Origin: Methanobacterium sp. UBA375 | GTDB lineage: Archaea > Methanobacteriota > Methanobacteria > Methanobacteriales > Methanobacteriaceae | DNA: 64,000 nt | Assembly: GCA_002495625.1 (NCBI GenBank) | Contig: DAGC01000003.1 | Location: forward strand, 124,001-188,000 | Direction of reading: 5' to 3' | In this document: in pieces, positions 51,117 through 59,490 of the stretch | Position numbering within the stretch: the first letter of the stretch is position 1 | Layout: each line of letters begins with the position of its first letter | Position numbers and translations under genes: made by a program | Notes under the pieces: generated by a model | Databases searched by the model: none | The model's input: only the letters and a program-made list of their open reading frames with translations | Told to the model about the DNA's origin: nothing

Positions 51117-51713
51117 ATGAACTGTACTGTATGTGGCTCCGATTCCCTGGAGATAATTAAAGCTAAGGGTAAAAAATCCAAAGAACTTCTCCTTAAATGT
51201 GAAGAATGTGGAAACGTTTTCAGAGAAGTGGTAGACGTGGGTAAACCCGTAGATCGCCGGGTAGTGGTGAGTGAATTCGAAAACAGCCACAAAACCTTCA
51301 TCAAACTGTATGAAGATGAAATCCTCCACACTGGAGACCTGATAGATTTAGATGGAAGGGAAGCCGAGATCACCTCCCTTGAAAATAAACGGGGAGGCCG
51401 AGTTTCAAAAAGTGCAGTGGAGGATGTTGAAACTATCTGGGCCTCTTATACTGACATACCGGCAAGGGTTGGTATTTCAGTCGATTACGGAGGTCGAATA
51501 TTATCCCAGAAGGTGGAAGTAAATCCCGACTTCGAATTTACCATCGGTGAGGTGGTGAAGATGGGAAACATCATCTTCCGGATCAACTCCCTGAAGACAT
51601 TGGAGAGGAAGATGAGAAAGGGATTCGCCCGGGCATCGGTAACCAAGAGGGTATATGGCAGACCAGTTGAGGAACAGAGATTTAAGTATGATTTAACCTC
51701 CAAGGTGGTGTAG
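51117..51713 (+). CDS. Archaeal zinc-finger protein, HVO_0476 family
   Basis: Conserved archaeal protein of 198 residues. The N-terminus is a zinc ribbon (CTVCGSDSL and CEECGNVF). The remaining part (about 60-198) is beta-rich with GDLIDLDGREAEITSLE and ends KRVYGRPVEEQRFKYDL. The function is unknown. The ATG at 51117 starts directly at the ribbon and has AGAGGA upstream; a TTG 42 bases earlier is less likely. Its stop is immediately followed by the pcm ATG. Confidence 0.8.
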   Translation: MNCTVCGSDSLEIIKAKGKKSKELLLKCEECGNVFREVVDVGKPVDRRVVVSEFENSHKTFIKLYEDEILHTGDLIDLDGREAEITSLENKRGGRVSKSAVEDVETIWASYTDIPARVGISVDYGGRILSQKVEVNPDFEFTIGEVVKMGNIIFRINSLKTLERKMRKGFARASVTKRVYGRPVEEQRFKYDLTSKVV

Positions 51714-52367
51714 ATGGAGAAGGAAAGGAAGGCGCTGGTGGAGAAGTTAGAAGACTACGGCTATATAAAAACCGATAAAGTAAAAAATGCCATGCTCAAG
51801 GTCCCCCGGGAAGAGTTCATCCCCCCGGAAAACAGGCAGCACGCCTATAAAGACCAGCCACTCCCCATTGGAGAGGGACAGACTATATCCGCACCCCATA
51901 TGGTGGCCATGATCTGTGAAACTCTGGAGCTTCAAGAGGGTATGAAAATCCTAGAAATAGGAGCAGGCTTCGGATACAACGCCGCAGTGGTAGCTGAACT
52001 CATAGGACCAGAAGGGCATTTATTCACCACTGAACGAATAGAAAGTCTGGCGCAGATGGCAGAAGAAAACTTGAAACGCACCGGTTACCATAACGTCACA
52101 GTGCTCCACATAGACGGTACAAAGGGACTCAAAGAGGAAGCACCCTTCGATAGGATATATGCAACAGCCAGCGCCCCTAAAGTACCGGAACCACTCAAGG
52201 ATCAGCTCAAGATAGGTGGAAGACTTCTAACACCCATCGGACCGCAGGCCTACCTCCAGGAACTGGTCTGTATCCTTCGAAAGGACCAACATAAATTCAG
52301 GAGCCATAAACTCGGCGGAGTGGCCTTCGTGCCCATGATCGGTGAGCATGGCTGGCCTGAAGATTGA
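51714..52367 (+). CDS. pcm: Protein-L-isoaspartate O-methyltransferase
   Basis: SAM-dependent repair enzyme that methylates isoaspartyl residues in damaged proteins. The 217-residue protein has the family N-terminal VPREEFIPP, the motif PLPIGEGQTISAPHMVA, the SAM-binding LEIGAGFGYNAAV and the post-I TTERIE. It is translationally coupled to the zinc-finger gene upstream (start abuts stop). Sequence length is typical. Confidence 0.95.
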   Translation: MEKERKALVEKLEDYGYIKTDKVKNAMLKVPREEFIPPENRQHAYKDQPLPIGEGQTISAPHMVAMICETLELQEGMKILEIGAGFGYNAAVVAELIGPEGHLFTTERIESLAQMAEENLKRTGYHNVTVLHIDGTKGLKEEAPFDRIYATASAPKVPEPLKDQLKIGGRLLTPIGPQAYLQELVCILRKDQHKFRSHKLGGVAFVPMIGEHGWPED

Positions 52368-52477
52368 ATAAATCTAATTTTAAACCTTTATTTGGAATAA
52401 GAAATTTGAAATAAATATTTTTTATGACACTTTATTTGAACAACTTTATTTGAACAAAATTTTGAGGAATAATTTTA

Positions 52478-53758
52478 ATGAACATCTACATAGAGACCTT
52501 CGGTTGCACCTTCAATCAGGCAGATTCCCAGATAATGGCCGGCCTCCTCCAGGAAGATGGTAATGAGCTGGTGGATGATGTGGAAGATGCGGAGGTTTTG
52601 ATCCTAAACACCTGCTACGTGAAACAGCCCACGGAACAGAAGGTGGTAAACAGGATAATGAAGTTGCAGGAGGCGTATCCTGAGAAAAACCTTATAATCA
52701 GTGGTTGTATGGTGGAGATAGACCAGGATAAACTGGAAAAGATCGCGCCGGGTGCCAGCTGGGTGGGTCCCCATAAAATCACCTCAGCCCCGGATATGGT
52801 TAAATCCGTATGTGCCGGGGAAACTGTGAGATTAACGGGTTTTGAAGATGTAAACAAGGTTTGCCTGCCTAAGATACGTTCCAATGAATTGATCAACATC
52901 ATACAGATCTGTGAGGGATGCGACGGATACTGCAGCTACTGCTGTACCAGAATCGCCCGTGGAAACCTCAAGAGCTACCCGGTTGAACTCGTAAAACAGG
53001 AAACAGAAAGGGCGGTTAGAGAAGGATGTGTGGAAGTACAGCTTACTGCCCAGGATACAGCGGCGTACGGTAAAGATAGTGGAACTTCATTATCTGAACT
53101 TGTAAACGCCGTAACCAGTGTACAGGGCAAATTCAAGGTTAGGGTGGGGATGATGCACCCTAAAAGTGTTAAAAACGATATTGATGAGTTAATCCGTGCC
53201 TTTAAGAGCGATAAAGTCTATAAATTCATCCACATCCCCCTCCAAAGCGGTAACGACCAGGTTCTATCTGATATGAACCGGGGGCACAGCGCGCAGGAAT
53301 TCCTGGATATCATCTCCCAGTTTCGAAGGGAAATACCCGGAATTTCCATCTCCACCGATATCATCGTAGGATATCCCACAGAAGATGATGAGGCCTTCCA
53401 GGATACCTTGAAGGTAATTGAAGAAATTCAACCGGATTTTCTCCATATATCCAAGTATCATCACCGTCCAGGTTCAAACTCATCCAGTCTTAAAGAGATA
53501 GAACACCAGGACATGAAAAAGCGTTCAAAGGAGTTGAATGAACTTAAATATGTCATCACACTCCATAACAATGAAAAATTACTGGGTAAAGTGTTACCGG
53601 TGCTCGTTACAGATACCGGGAGAAAGGGTGGTTTTACTGGCCGGACTGATTCTTATAAATTGGTGGTTGTAGATGATGCAGCCCTGGGAAGCTTTGTTGA
53701 TGTGGAAATCACCGAGGCTAAAGCCACCTACCTGAAGGGGCATGTTGTTTCAGATTGA
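52478..53758 (+). CDS. tRNA t6A37 methylthiotransferase (e-MtaB type)
   Basis: Radical SAM enzyme that adds a methylthio group to t6A at position 37 of tRNA (archaeal/eukaryotic e-MtaB, CDKAL1-like). The N-terminal UPF0004 domain has YIETFGCTFNQADSQ with Cys for an auxiliary cluster; further Cys are in LNTCYVK and SGCMVE. The radical SAM motif is CDGYCSYCC near 145-155, and a TRAM domain closes the 426-residue protein (GKVLPVLVTDTGRKGGFTGR). Confidence 0.92.
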   Translation: MNIYIETFGCTFNQADSQIMAGLLQEDGNELVDDVEDAEVLILNTCYVKQPTEQKVVNRIMKLQEAYPEKNLIISGCMVEIDQDKLEKIAPGASWVGPHKITSAPDMVKSVCAGETVRLTGFEDVNKVCLPKIRSNELINIIQICEGCDGYCSYCCTRIARGNLKSYPVELVKQETERAVREGCVEVQLTAQDTAAYGKDSGTSLSELVNAVTSVQGKFKVRVGMMHPKSVKNDIDELIRAFKSDKVYKFIHIPLQSGNDQVLSDMNRGHSAQEFLDIISQFRREIPGISISTDIIVGYPTEDDEAFQDTLKVIEEIQPDFLHISKYHHRPGSNSSSLKEIEHQDMKKRSKELNELKYVITLHNNEKLLGKVLPVLVTDTGRKGGFTGRTDSYKLVVVDDAALGSFVDVEITEAKATYLKGHVVSD

Positions 53759-53875
53759 TGATGCATCATTCATTAAATGAGATATATCTTTCATAATATT
53801 CTCGGTTTTATAGACGTATTTATATAGTGTTATATACCAATAACTATCCATTAGATAGCCATTTAAGTGATGGAA

Positions 53876-54613
53876 ATGCGTTTCATAGTATGCGATGATT
53901 GTGGGGGTTACTATAAATTAGAACCTGGTGAATCCCTGGAAGACTTTGCTGAATGTCAATGCGGAGGCCATCTTCGTTACGCCCAATCATTTGAAGAGAT
54001 CATAAAAAGTAGAAACGCCCCAACAAAAACCTGCATCCACTGCGGAGCCCGAAACAGGGAAACTGACACAGTCTGTTTTACCTGTGGAGAGAAACTGGGG
54101 AGGGTAAATCGCAGGATTGGTGACCATCCAGCTGGAAAGTATCCGAAAACACGTGTAAAGAGAAGTTATCCGAAAACACATGTAAGTATCCTGGACAGGA
54201 TAAGTTTTAGGGCGGTTCTTGCCGGTCTTATATTTTTATTCGTAGCATCCATCATCGCTTCATTCGGATTTGCTGGAAGCATATTATCCACTAATGGTAT
54301 AGATGTGGTCAGATCCCTGGGCGGCTATATAATAGTGCTTATTTTCGCAATAATCGCCTCCGGATTCATCGCTTCTTATGTAAGTAGTTCTGTAGAATAT
54401 TTGGACGGTCTTCTAAATGGTGGGATGGTTGGTTTCATTCTTTCAGTGTTACTCGCTCTCCTGGTTATGATCTTGGCCATGATGGTGGATGTGGCTGCCG
54501 GGATTTTAGCGGGGTTGATTACCCTGGTTGCTTATGCTCTGGTTTATGGATCTCTTACAGCCCTTGGTGGGTTGATTGGAGTGTGGCTGCGCAATTTCAT
54601 GGAAAGTAATTGA
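53876..54613 (+). CDS. Zinc-ribbon membrane protein, paralog 1
   Basis: Protein of 245 residues. The N-terminal module (RFIVCDDCGGYYKLEPGES, then CQCGG) is the same short zinc ribbon as in the HEAT-NERD protein at 12.7 kb. A second ribbon follows (CIHCGARN and CFTCGEKL). The C-terminal half has four transmembrane segments with LDGLLNGGMVGFIL. The ATG at 53876 is chosen because it gives the same Met-to-Cys spacing as the two paralogs; upstream GTG/ATG codons at 53867 and 53870 are alternatives. The function is unknown. Confidence 0.7.
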   Translation: MRFIVCDDCGGYYKLEPGESLEDFAECQCGGHLRYAQSFEEIIKSRNAPTKTCIHCGARNRETDTVCFTCGEKLGRVNRRIGDHPAGKYPKTRVKRSYPKTHVSILDRISFRAVLAGLIFLFVASIIASFGFAGSILSTNGIDVVRSLGGYIIVLIFAIIASGFIASYVSSSVEYLDGLLNGGMVGFILSVLLALLVMILAMMVDVAAGILAGLITLVAYALVYGSLTALGGLIGVWLRNFMESN

Positions 54614-54678
54614 ATATTTTCAGGACTCATCTTATAAATATAAACCCTTATAAACTATCCTGACTATACTATTCTTCC

Positions 54679-55335
54679 ATGTCCTATTTGATCTGCAAGA
54701 AATGTGGAAAAGAGTACCCCCTACCGGAGGGAAAAGAGTCTTTCAACTATCAGAATTGTGAATGTGGAGGTAAACTGGAATATTCTCCTCTCCCGAAAAG
54801 GAATTATGTAATGACACAGCAGGATTTTCCCAACACACAGCGAGATTTATTCAACACTCAGCAGGATTCTACCACAGAGCAGGATTTTCCCAATAAAGAA
54901 GATGGTTCTCCCCTAACACAACAGGACCTTCAAAATAAACAATACACAAGACCCTCCCCTCATAGCCGGATAAAATGGAAGGGAGTTCTTGTGGGGCTTT
55001 CATTCCTATTTATATCCCTGATCTTATCGGTAATGATAGCATTCGGCGAAAATCTTCCCACCAGTCCCTCGGATATTCCAATTGAGTTTTTAACTTATTT
55101 CAGCATGATTATTACTGCTTTAACCATATTTGCCGGGTCAATCTCTGCTTATCTAAGTGGCAGTAAGAAGTTCCTGGAAGGAGCCCTGAATGGTGGGATG
55201 GTAGGTGTGATACTAGGATTTATCCTCGGCTTAGCAGGTGGAGCAGTGGTCTTCTTAAGTGGAATCCTTATTTTTGGATCAATTTCCATGATCGGCGGAA
55301 TTATCGGGATTTTCCCCAGGAAACTGTTTAAATAA
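54679..55335 (+). CDS. Zinc-ribbon membrane protein, paralog 2
   Basis: Protein of 218 residues and tandem paralog of the preceding gene. The same N-terminal ribbon is present (SYLICKKCGKEYPLPEGKES, CECGG). The middle (about 45-90) is a degenerate repeat of TQQDFPN-like units, polar and probably disordered. Four transmembrane segments follow, with LEGALNGGMVGVILG matching paralog 1. The pair may have arisen by local duplication. The function is unknown. Confidence 0.7.
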   Translation: MSYLICKKCGKEYPLPEGKESFNYQNCECGGKLEYSPLPKRNYVMTQQDFPNTQRDLFNTQQDSTTEQDFPNKEDGSPLTQQDLQNKQYTRPSPHSRIKWKGVLVGLSFLFISLILSVMIAFGENLPTSPSDIPIEFLTYFSMIITALTIFAGSISAYLSGSKKFLEGALNGGMVGVILGFILGLAGGAVVFLSGILIFGSISMIGGIIGIFPRKLFK

Positions 55336-55357
55336 TAAAAAAAGTAGGTATATTCTA

Positions 55358-55555
55358 TTATCTTGGTCTTAGAAGTTTTCTGTTAAGTTTTTCCATCTTC
55401 TTCAATTCTTTCATCTGTTTTTCGAGATTTCCATCTTCCACAGAAATAGTACCCCTATATCCACAATTTTTGCATATCCACCCTAAGTCAGTATCAGGGA
55501 CATTTTTTATCATATTTACAGAACCACATTGTGGGCAGTGCACCCTTTTTGACAT
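55358..55555 (-). CDS. Small zinc-ribbon protein
   Basis: Protein of 65 residues with a transcription-factor-type zinc ribbon (CPQCGS and CKNCGYRG) and a basic, helical tail (KQMKELKKMEKLNRKLL). It may bind nucleic acid or a protein partner. The start at 55555 (SKRVHCPQC) is preferred over one 18 bases upstream because AAGGGG lies 7 bases before it. It is convergent with the zinc-ribbon membrane protein gene. Confidence 0.75.
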   Translation of the reverse strand: MSKRVHCPQCGSVNMIKNVPDTDLGWICKNCGYRGTISVEDGNLEKQMKELKKMEKLNRKLLRPR

Positions 55556-55649
55556 AAACAAACCCCTTTCCAAGATTTGAGAATAAAAAAATAATCCAAG
55601 ATAGTATATGAATTTTATAACATATAATACTTGATGTACGAAAAAGAAT

Positions 55650-55726
<77 letters not shown>

Positions 55727-55727
55727 A

Positions 55728-55801
<74 letters not shown>

Positions 55802-56119
55802 CGTCGTCCATTTTGAATATAATCATATTCCTATATAAATCTTTGTAACTTCCAGGGCTGTAATGGGCGTACAATAAATTATTTTCCATAAGATTTTTCC
55901 ACAACAGTTAAATAGTAAAATTGAGATGTAGATATGTTATATTTATAAAAATATTTTATCAAAAATTAAATCTTCAGTATTAACCCTATAATTTAAGTTT
56001 TATACCTTTTATAAAGCTTTATTGTTTAAATTAAATGAAATGATACCAGCATTCCAAATTTATTTAAGTTTATAATTACATAAAAGAAAGAGTAGATAAA
56101 AATTTGGGAGGGATAACTA
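55802..56119. other. Intergenic region between the tRNA pair and the GerW-like gene
   Basis: About 318 bases. Minus strand: TATA box ATTTATATAG at 55831-55840, about 30 bases before the 5' end of tRNA-Val, is the promoter of the tRNA pair. Plus strand: AT-rich DNA and GGGAGGGATAACTA just before the ATG at 56120 (ribosome binding site). No gene was seen. Confidence 0.6.
55831..55840 (-). promoter_or_regulatory. TATA box of the tRNA-Val/tRNA-Phe unit
   Basis: ATTTATATAG on the minus strand lies about 30 bases upstream of the tRNA-Val 5' end, the expected spacing for an archaeal promoter that starts near the mature end. Confidence 0.65.
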
Positions 56120-56593
56120 ATGGATATAGGAGATCCTATTAAAACCACGGTTGAAGAAATCCGAAAAGTGCTGAACATCGAAAATGTGATTGGTGAAGTA
56201 ATAGAAACAGATGATAAAACATTAATACCTATAACCAAGATGGGTATGGGTTTTGGTGCAGGTATGGGTGAAGGTGCAGGTAAAGGAGGTTCCCAATCCC
56301 AAGGCGAAGGCGAAGGTAGTGGATCTTTAGCAGGTGCTGGTGGAGCAGCAGGTATTGAACCCATAGCCATGATAGTGGTATTTAAAAACGTAGAGGGTCC
56401 AGAAGGTGTTAAAGTACTAACTCTTTCTGGAAATCCAATAGCTCAAGCTTTAGGAGAACTAGGTACTGCAGCAATGGATATGGCAAGAACTGGTATGCAC
56501 GAAATGAAAAAATCCGGTAAACATAAAGAAATGAAACGAAAAGCAGAAGAGACAGCTGAAGAAGTCAAATCTGAAGTTAAAAAAAGTATGTAA
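56120..56593 (+). CDS. GerW/YtfJ-family protein
   Basis: Protein of 157 residues of the GerW (sporulation protein YtfJ) family. It shows IENVIGEVIETDDKTLIPITK, a Gly-rich loop (GFGAGMGEGAGKGGSQSQGEG) and the conserved GIEPIAMIVV segment. A Lys/Glu-rich helical tail (about 125-157) is specific to this protein. The family is needed for germination in Bacillus, but methanogens do not sporulate, so the role here is unknown. The next gene is DUF2953, the same neighbour as in Firmicutes (ytfI). Confidence 0.85.
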   Translation: MDIGDPIKTTVEEIRKVLNIENVIGEVIETDDKTLIPITKMGMGFGAGMGEGAGKGGSQSQGEGEGSGSLAGAGGAAGIEPIAMIVVFKNVEGPEGVKVLTLSGNPIAQALGELGTAAMDMARTGMHEMKKSGKHKEMKRKAEETAEEVKSEVKKSM

Positions 56594-56617
56594 GTAAGCG
56601 ATAAGAGAGGATTAAGT

Positions 56618-57208
56618 TTGATTTTCACTATAATTGGTGTCATAATTCTTATTCTGGCACTAATTCTGCTATTAATCCTCTTTATCCCATTCCATATTTC
56701 TTTGAAGCTAAATAAAAGAGATAAGGATGTCAGGGGAGATTTTCAAGTTAAATGGTTAAAGATACGTCTAATAAAACGTACCATACCTGAAGAGAAAAAG
56801 AAAGAGAAAAAGGAAGAAGAGGAAAAGAAAAGGAAATTTAGTATTGATGATATATTTACTGTTCTTAAGAATTTTATGGCCGCATTTGAACACTTAATAC
56901 CGATTTTACGTGCGTTTATCGAGTCCATTAAACTGGAAAAGTTATCTCTTAGTTTGAATTTAGGATTCACCAGCCCGGTAAGCACCGCTTTAATCAGTGG
57001 CTATTTCTGGAGCATAAGCTCCATATTAAATCTTATTCCCACTGTAAATCTCTCCATGACTCCTGATTTTCAAAAAAGTAAAGTTGATGGTTCCTTTGAA
57101 TTCGAGCTCAAATTAACACTCTATCTGATAGTAGCGGCGCTTTTAAAGGCTTTCACTAAAAAGCCAGTGCGTAAATTAGTCTGGAGCGTCAGAAAATTAA
57201 ATCAATGA
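56618..57208 (+). CDS. DUF2953 membrane-anchored protein (YtfI-like)
   Basis: Protein of 196 residues. An N-terminal transmembrane helix (about 2-27) is followed by a DUF2953-type soluble region (about 30-175) with a highly charged insert (EEKKKEKKEEEEKKRK) and a C-terminal hydrophobic stretch (LYLIVAALLKAF). The start is TTG with GAGAGGAT upstream. It lies 25 bases after the GerW-like gene. In Bacillus, ytfI (DUF2953) and ytfJ (GerW) are also neighbours. The function is unknown. Confidence 0.78.
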   Translation: MIFTIIGVIILILALILLLILFIPFHISLKLNKRDKDVRGDFQVKWLKIRLIKRTIPEEKKKEKKEEEEKKRKFSIDDIFTVLKNFMAAFEHLIPILRAFIESIKLEKLSLSLNLGFTSPVSTALISGYFWSISSILNLIPTVNLSMTPDFQKSKVDGSFEFELKLTLYLIVAALLKAFTKKPVRKLVWSVRKLNQ

Positions 57209-57332
57209 ACAGAATACCCCATATACTTTAAATAAACCCATCAATAATGAAAGTAAACCAACATATGGAAAAACGGTCTCAAATAAACCCGAAATCTCAA
57301 ATAAACCAGAAAATAAAAGAGTGGTTACATAA

Positions 57333-57728
57333 ATGTGGAAAAAGATCATCGATTACGATTTTTTAGGACCAGTTCTGGATTCCATCTTGAATGATGAGAA
57401 ATTTGATTACGAGTACGCTGTAAGACCCTTTATGGACAAATTGAAGGATACAGAAGGTTCCATCCACAAAGCAATTACCAAGGGCAAACCAGCTAAAATA
57501 GGAAACAGGACTATATATCCGGTTATCATGTTTTCAACCATTGAATTTAAGGATAAATTCACCTATGAATCCATAACACCCTTTGCATTAGCTGTGATAG
57601 AGCCAGATCGGAAATATTTCATCTCCCTGGATGAAGAAAATGAAGAGATCAAGGAACTCCTATGTGATGATGAATTATGGAGCAAATTGGGTTTGGAGAA
57701 AGATAAAACAGAAACAAATTCTCTTTAA
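57333..57728 (+). CDS. Conserved protein, possibly a divergent GerW-like domain
   Basis: Protein of 131 residues with no confident family. The middle part (KPAKIGNRTIYPVIMFSTIEF, then ITPFALAVIEPDRKYFISLD) follows the pattern of the GerW fold: a 'pathway to IP' strand, then a 'P-x-A-hydrophobic' strand. This suggests a diverged relative of the GerW-like protein two genes upstream. It lacks a Gly-rich loop. It lies 124 bases after DUF2953 and may be in the same unit. Confidence 0.6.
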   Translation: MWKKIIDYDFLGPVLDSILNDEKFDYEYAVRPFMDKLKDTEGSIHKAITKGKPAKIGNRTIYPVIMFSTIEFKDKFTYESITPFALAVIEPDRKYFISLDEENEEIKELLCDDELWSKLGLEKDKTETNSL

Positions 57729-57810
57729 ATAAAATATTTTATAAGGGTAGATAGGGATTATTTAGGATAAATTTCCATAAAAATAAAAGAAAAAATTAAA
57801 AATAAAGAAT

Positions 57811-58017
57811 TTAAGCTGCTTTTACGGCTAATTCGATATCATCTGCTTTCACAGTTTTTCTACCGGCGTGTTTTGCAAGTTCAACGGCTTTTTTAGCAAT
57901 TTCTTCGCCTTTTTCTTCTAAAGATTTTGCTAAGGCCTCTTTTGCATCATCACTTATCCTTTGTGCACCAGCATTTTTGATGATCCTTCCCACTGGAGCA
58001 ATAGGTAATTCAGCCAT
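57811..58017 (-). CDS. Archaeal histone
   Basis: Histone of 68 residues with a single HMf-like fold that wraps DNA as dimers and multimers. It begins MAELPIAPVGRIIKNAGAQR, the standard archaeal histone N-terminus, and ends with KHAGRKTVKADDIELAVKA. The start at 58017 is set by GGAGGTGAT 4 bases upstream; longer reading of the frame is not coding. A TATA-like box (TTTAAATAT, minus strand) lies at 58051-58059. Confidence 0.97.
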   Translation of the reverse strand: MAELPIAPVGRIIKNAGAQRISDDAKEALAKSLEEKGEEIAKKAVELAKHAGRKTVKADDIELAVKAA

Positions 58018-58170
58018 ATTATCACCTCCTAATTTAGCTATGACCCTATAATATTTAAACTTATCGTTTTTTATAGCATTTTTGTCCATGACATATAGCA
58101 TACTAGTGTAACTGATGAGAAGATCATGTAACCAAAACTATTAAGGTTACAAATTATAATATGAAAATGC

Positions 58171-59286
58171 ATGTTTGAAAGAGTAGACATTGACCCTCAA
58201 ATAGAAGAGATACTGGAAAAGGCTACCAAAACCAGGATTTCACGAGATGAAGCAGTCAAACTCATGAAAACAACAGGAACAGAATTCCACGCACTCATAA
58301 TTACTGCAGATACTTTACGTCATGATATCGTTGGAGATAGGGTCACCTACATACCCAACTGGAACATAAACTTCACCAATCTCTGCACTGGAACATGCGG
58401 ATTCTGCGCCTTCCGCAAAGACGAGGATGAAGAAGGAGCTTATTTTCTAAACACCGATCAGGTGGCCCGAAGAGCCAAAACCGCCTGGAATAACGGGGCT
58501 AAGGAAGTCTGTATACAGGGCGGTTTACACCCCGATGTGGACGCCTATTACTACCAGGAACTGCTCCAGAAACTCCGCGCAGAATTACCGGATATTTATA
58601 TACACGCATTTTCCCCCATGGAGATCCTATACGGGGCTGAACAGGCAGGTATATCCATTAAAGAAGAATTAAAGATGTTAAAAGAGGCTGGCCTTGACTC
58701 CATTCCCGGCAATGCTGCGGAGATATTGAATGATGATATACGCCGGGTTCTCTGCCCCACCAAAATGGACACCACTAAATGGATAGAAATAGTGGAAACC
58801 GCACACCGAACCGGAATACCCACCACCTGCACCATGATGTACGGCCACATCGAAGAACCACACCATCGGGTGGAACATATGGATATCTTAAGACAGATAC
58901 AGAAGCGAACGGGTGGTTTCACCGAATTCGTACCCCTAACCTTCATGCACCGCCTGACACCCATCTATAAAGAGGGAATCTCCCGGGCAGGAAGCACCGG
59001 CCTTGAAGATCTAAAGGTGTACGCTGTGGCCCGGCTGATGTTCGGGGATCTCCTGAGGAACATCCAGGTTTCCTGGGTGAAACTTGGATTTAAATTCGCC
59101 CAGGTATGTCTCACCGCCGGGGCAAACGACCTGGGAGGAACCCTGGGTGAAGAAAACATATCCAAATCTGCCGGGGCTGAACATGGAGTGCAGACCACAC
59201 CGGAAAACTTCCAAAGGATAATAAGGAATATGGGAAGGGTACCGGCGGAGAGGGATACTCTTTATAGGAATATCAAGATTTTATAA
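58171..59286 (+). CDS. cofH: FO synthase subunit 2 (CofH)
   Basis: Radical SAM enzyme of 371 residues that transfers the hydroxybenzyl part of tyrosine to aminoribityluracil, the first half of FO formation for coenzyme F420. The SAM cluster motif is CTGTCGFCAF (near residues 72-81). Further family motifs are CIQGGLHPD, IHAFSPMEI, GLDSIPGNAAEIL and TTCTMMYGHIEEP. The partner cofG is not in the window. F420 is the main hydride carrier of methanogens. Confidence 0.95.
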   Translation: MFERVDIDPQIEEILEKATKTRISRDEAVKLMKTTGTEFHALIITADTLRHDIVGDRVTYIPNWNINFTNLCTGTCGFCAFRKDEDEEGAYFLNTDQVARRAKTAWNNGAKEVCIQGGLHPDVDAYYYQELLQKLRAELPDIYIHAFSPMEILYGAEQAGISIKEELKMLKEAGLDSIPGNAAEILNDDIRRVLCPTKMDTTKWIEIVETAHRTGIPTTCTMMYGHIEEPHHRVEHMDILRQIQKRTGGFTEFVPLTFMHRLTPIYKEGISRAGSTGLEDLKVYAVARLMFGDLLRNIQVSWVKLGFKFAQVCLTAGANDLGGTLGEENISKSAGAEHGVQTTPENFQRIIRNMGRVPAERDTLYRNIKIL

Positions 59287-59368
59287 TTTTTTGAGAAATT
59301 AAAGTTCAGAATTATTTAATAAAAATATGCAACATATTACCAATCCCATTATAGTATGACTAGAAAAA

Positions 59369-59378
59369 TTTATATATC
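59369..59378 (+). promoter_or_regulatory. TATA box of the candidate structured RNA
   Basis: TTTATATATC at 59369-59378, preceded by an A-run, lies about 27 bases upstream of base 59400. This is the normal archaeal spacing for a transcript that begins at the GC-rich RNA-like segment. Confidence 0.6.
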
Positions 59379-59401
59379 TTGTTATACTTATTATATTTTA
59401 A

Positions 59402-59470
59402 GGTGAGTAAGTCCTTCTGAAAGAATGAGGCCCGTGGATACGGGGTGGGACGAGTAGGAATGGGTTCACC
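59402..59470 (+). ncRNA. Candidate structured non-coding RNA, unassigned
   Basis: A 69-base segment of about 55% G+C lies in otherwise very AT-rich DNA. It has a TATA box at the right distance and is followed by T-runs (59471-59490). It folds as a closed structure: P1 GGTGAG (59402-59407) with TTCACC (59465-59470), P2 GTCC (59411-59414) with GGAC (59448-59451), and hairpins CTTC-GAA-type (59415-59425) and CCCGT/ACGGG with a GGAT loop (59431-59444). The segment between P2 and P1 (59452-59464) is unpaired and purine-rich. It is not a tRNA and shows no complete box C/D or H/ACA motif. No open reading frame fits it. Confidence 0.6.
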
Positions 59471-59490
59471 TTTTCCTTTTATCTTTTTCT
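59471..59490 (+). terminator. T-tract terminator of the candidate RNA
   Basis: TTTTCCTTTTATCTTTTT directly follows the closing stem of the candidate RNA. Such oligo-T runs end archaeal transcripts. The stop codon of the convergent DUF3800 gene lies inside it. Confidence 0.5.

Noticed and set aside
59402..59470. Box C/D or H/ACA guide RNA, or tRNA-like RNA
   Set aside because: CTGA and ATGAGG occur, but not in the C/D spacing; no ACA follows the stem at the 3' end; the fold has no anticodon or T-arm arrangement.
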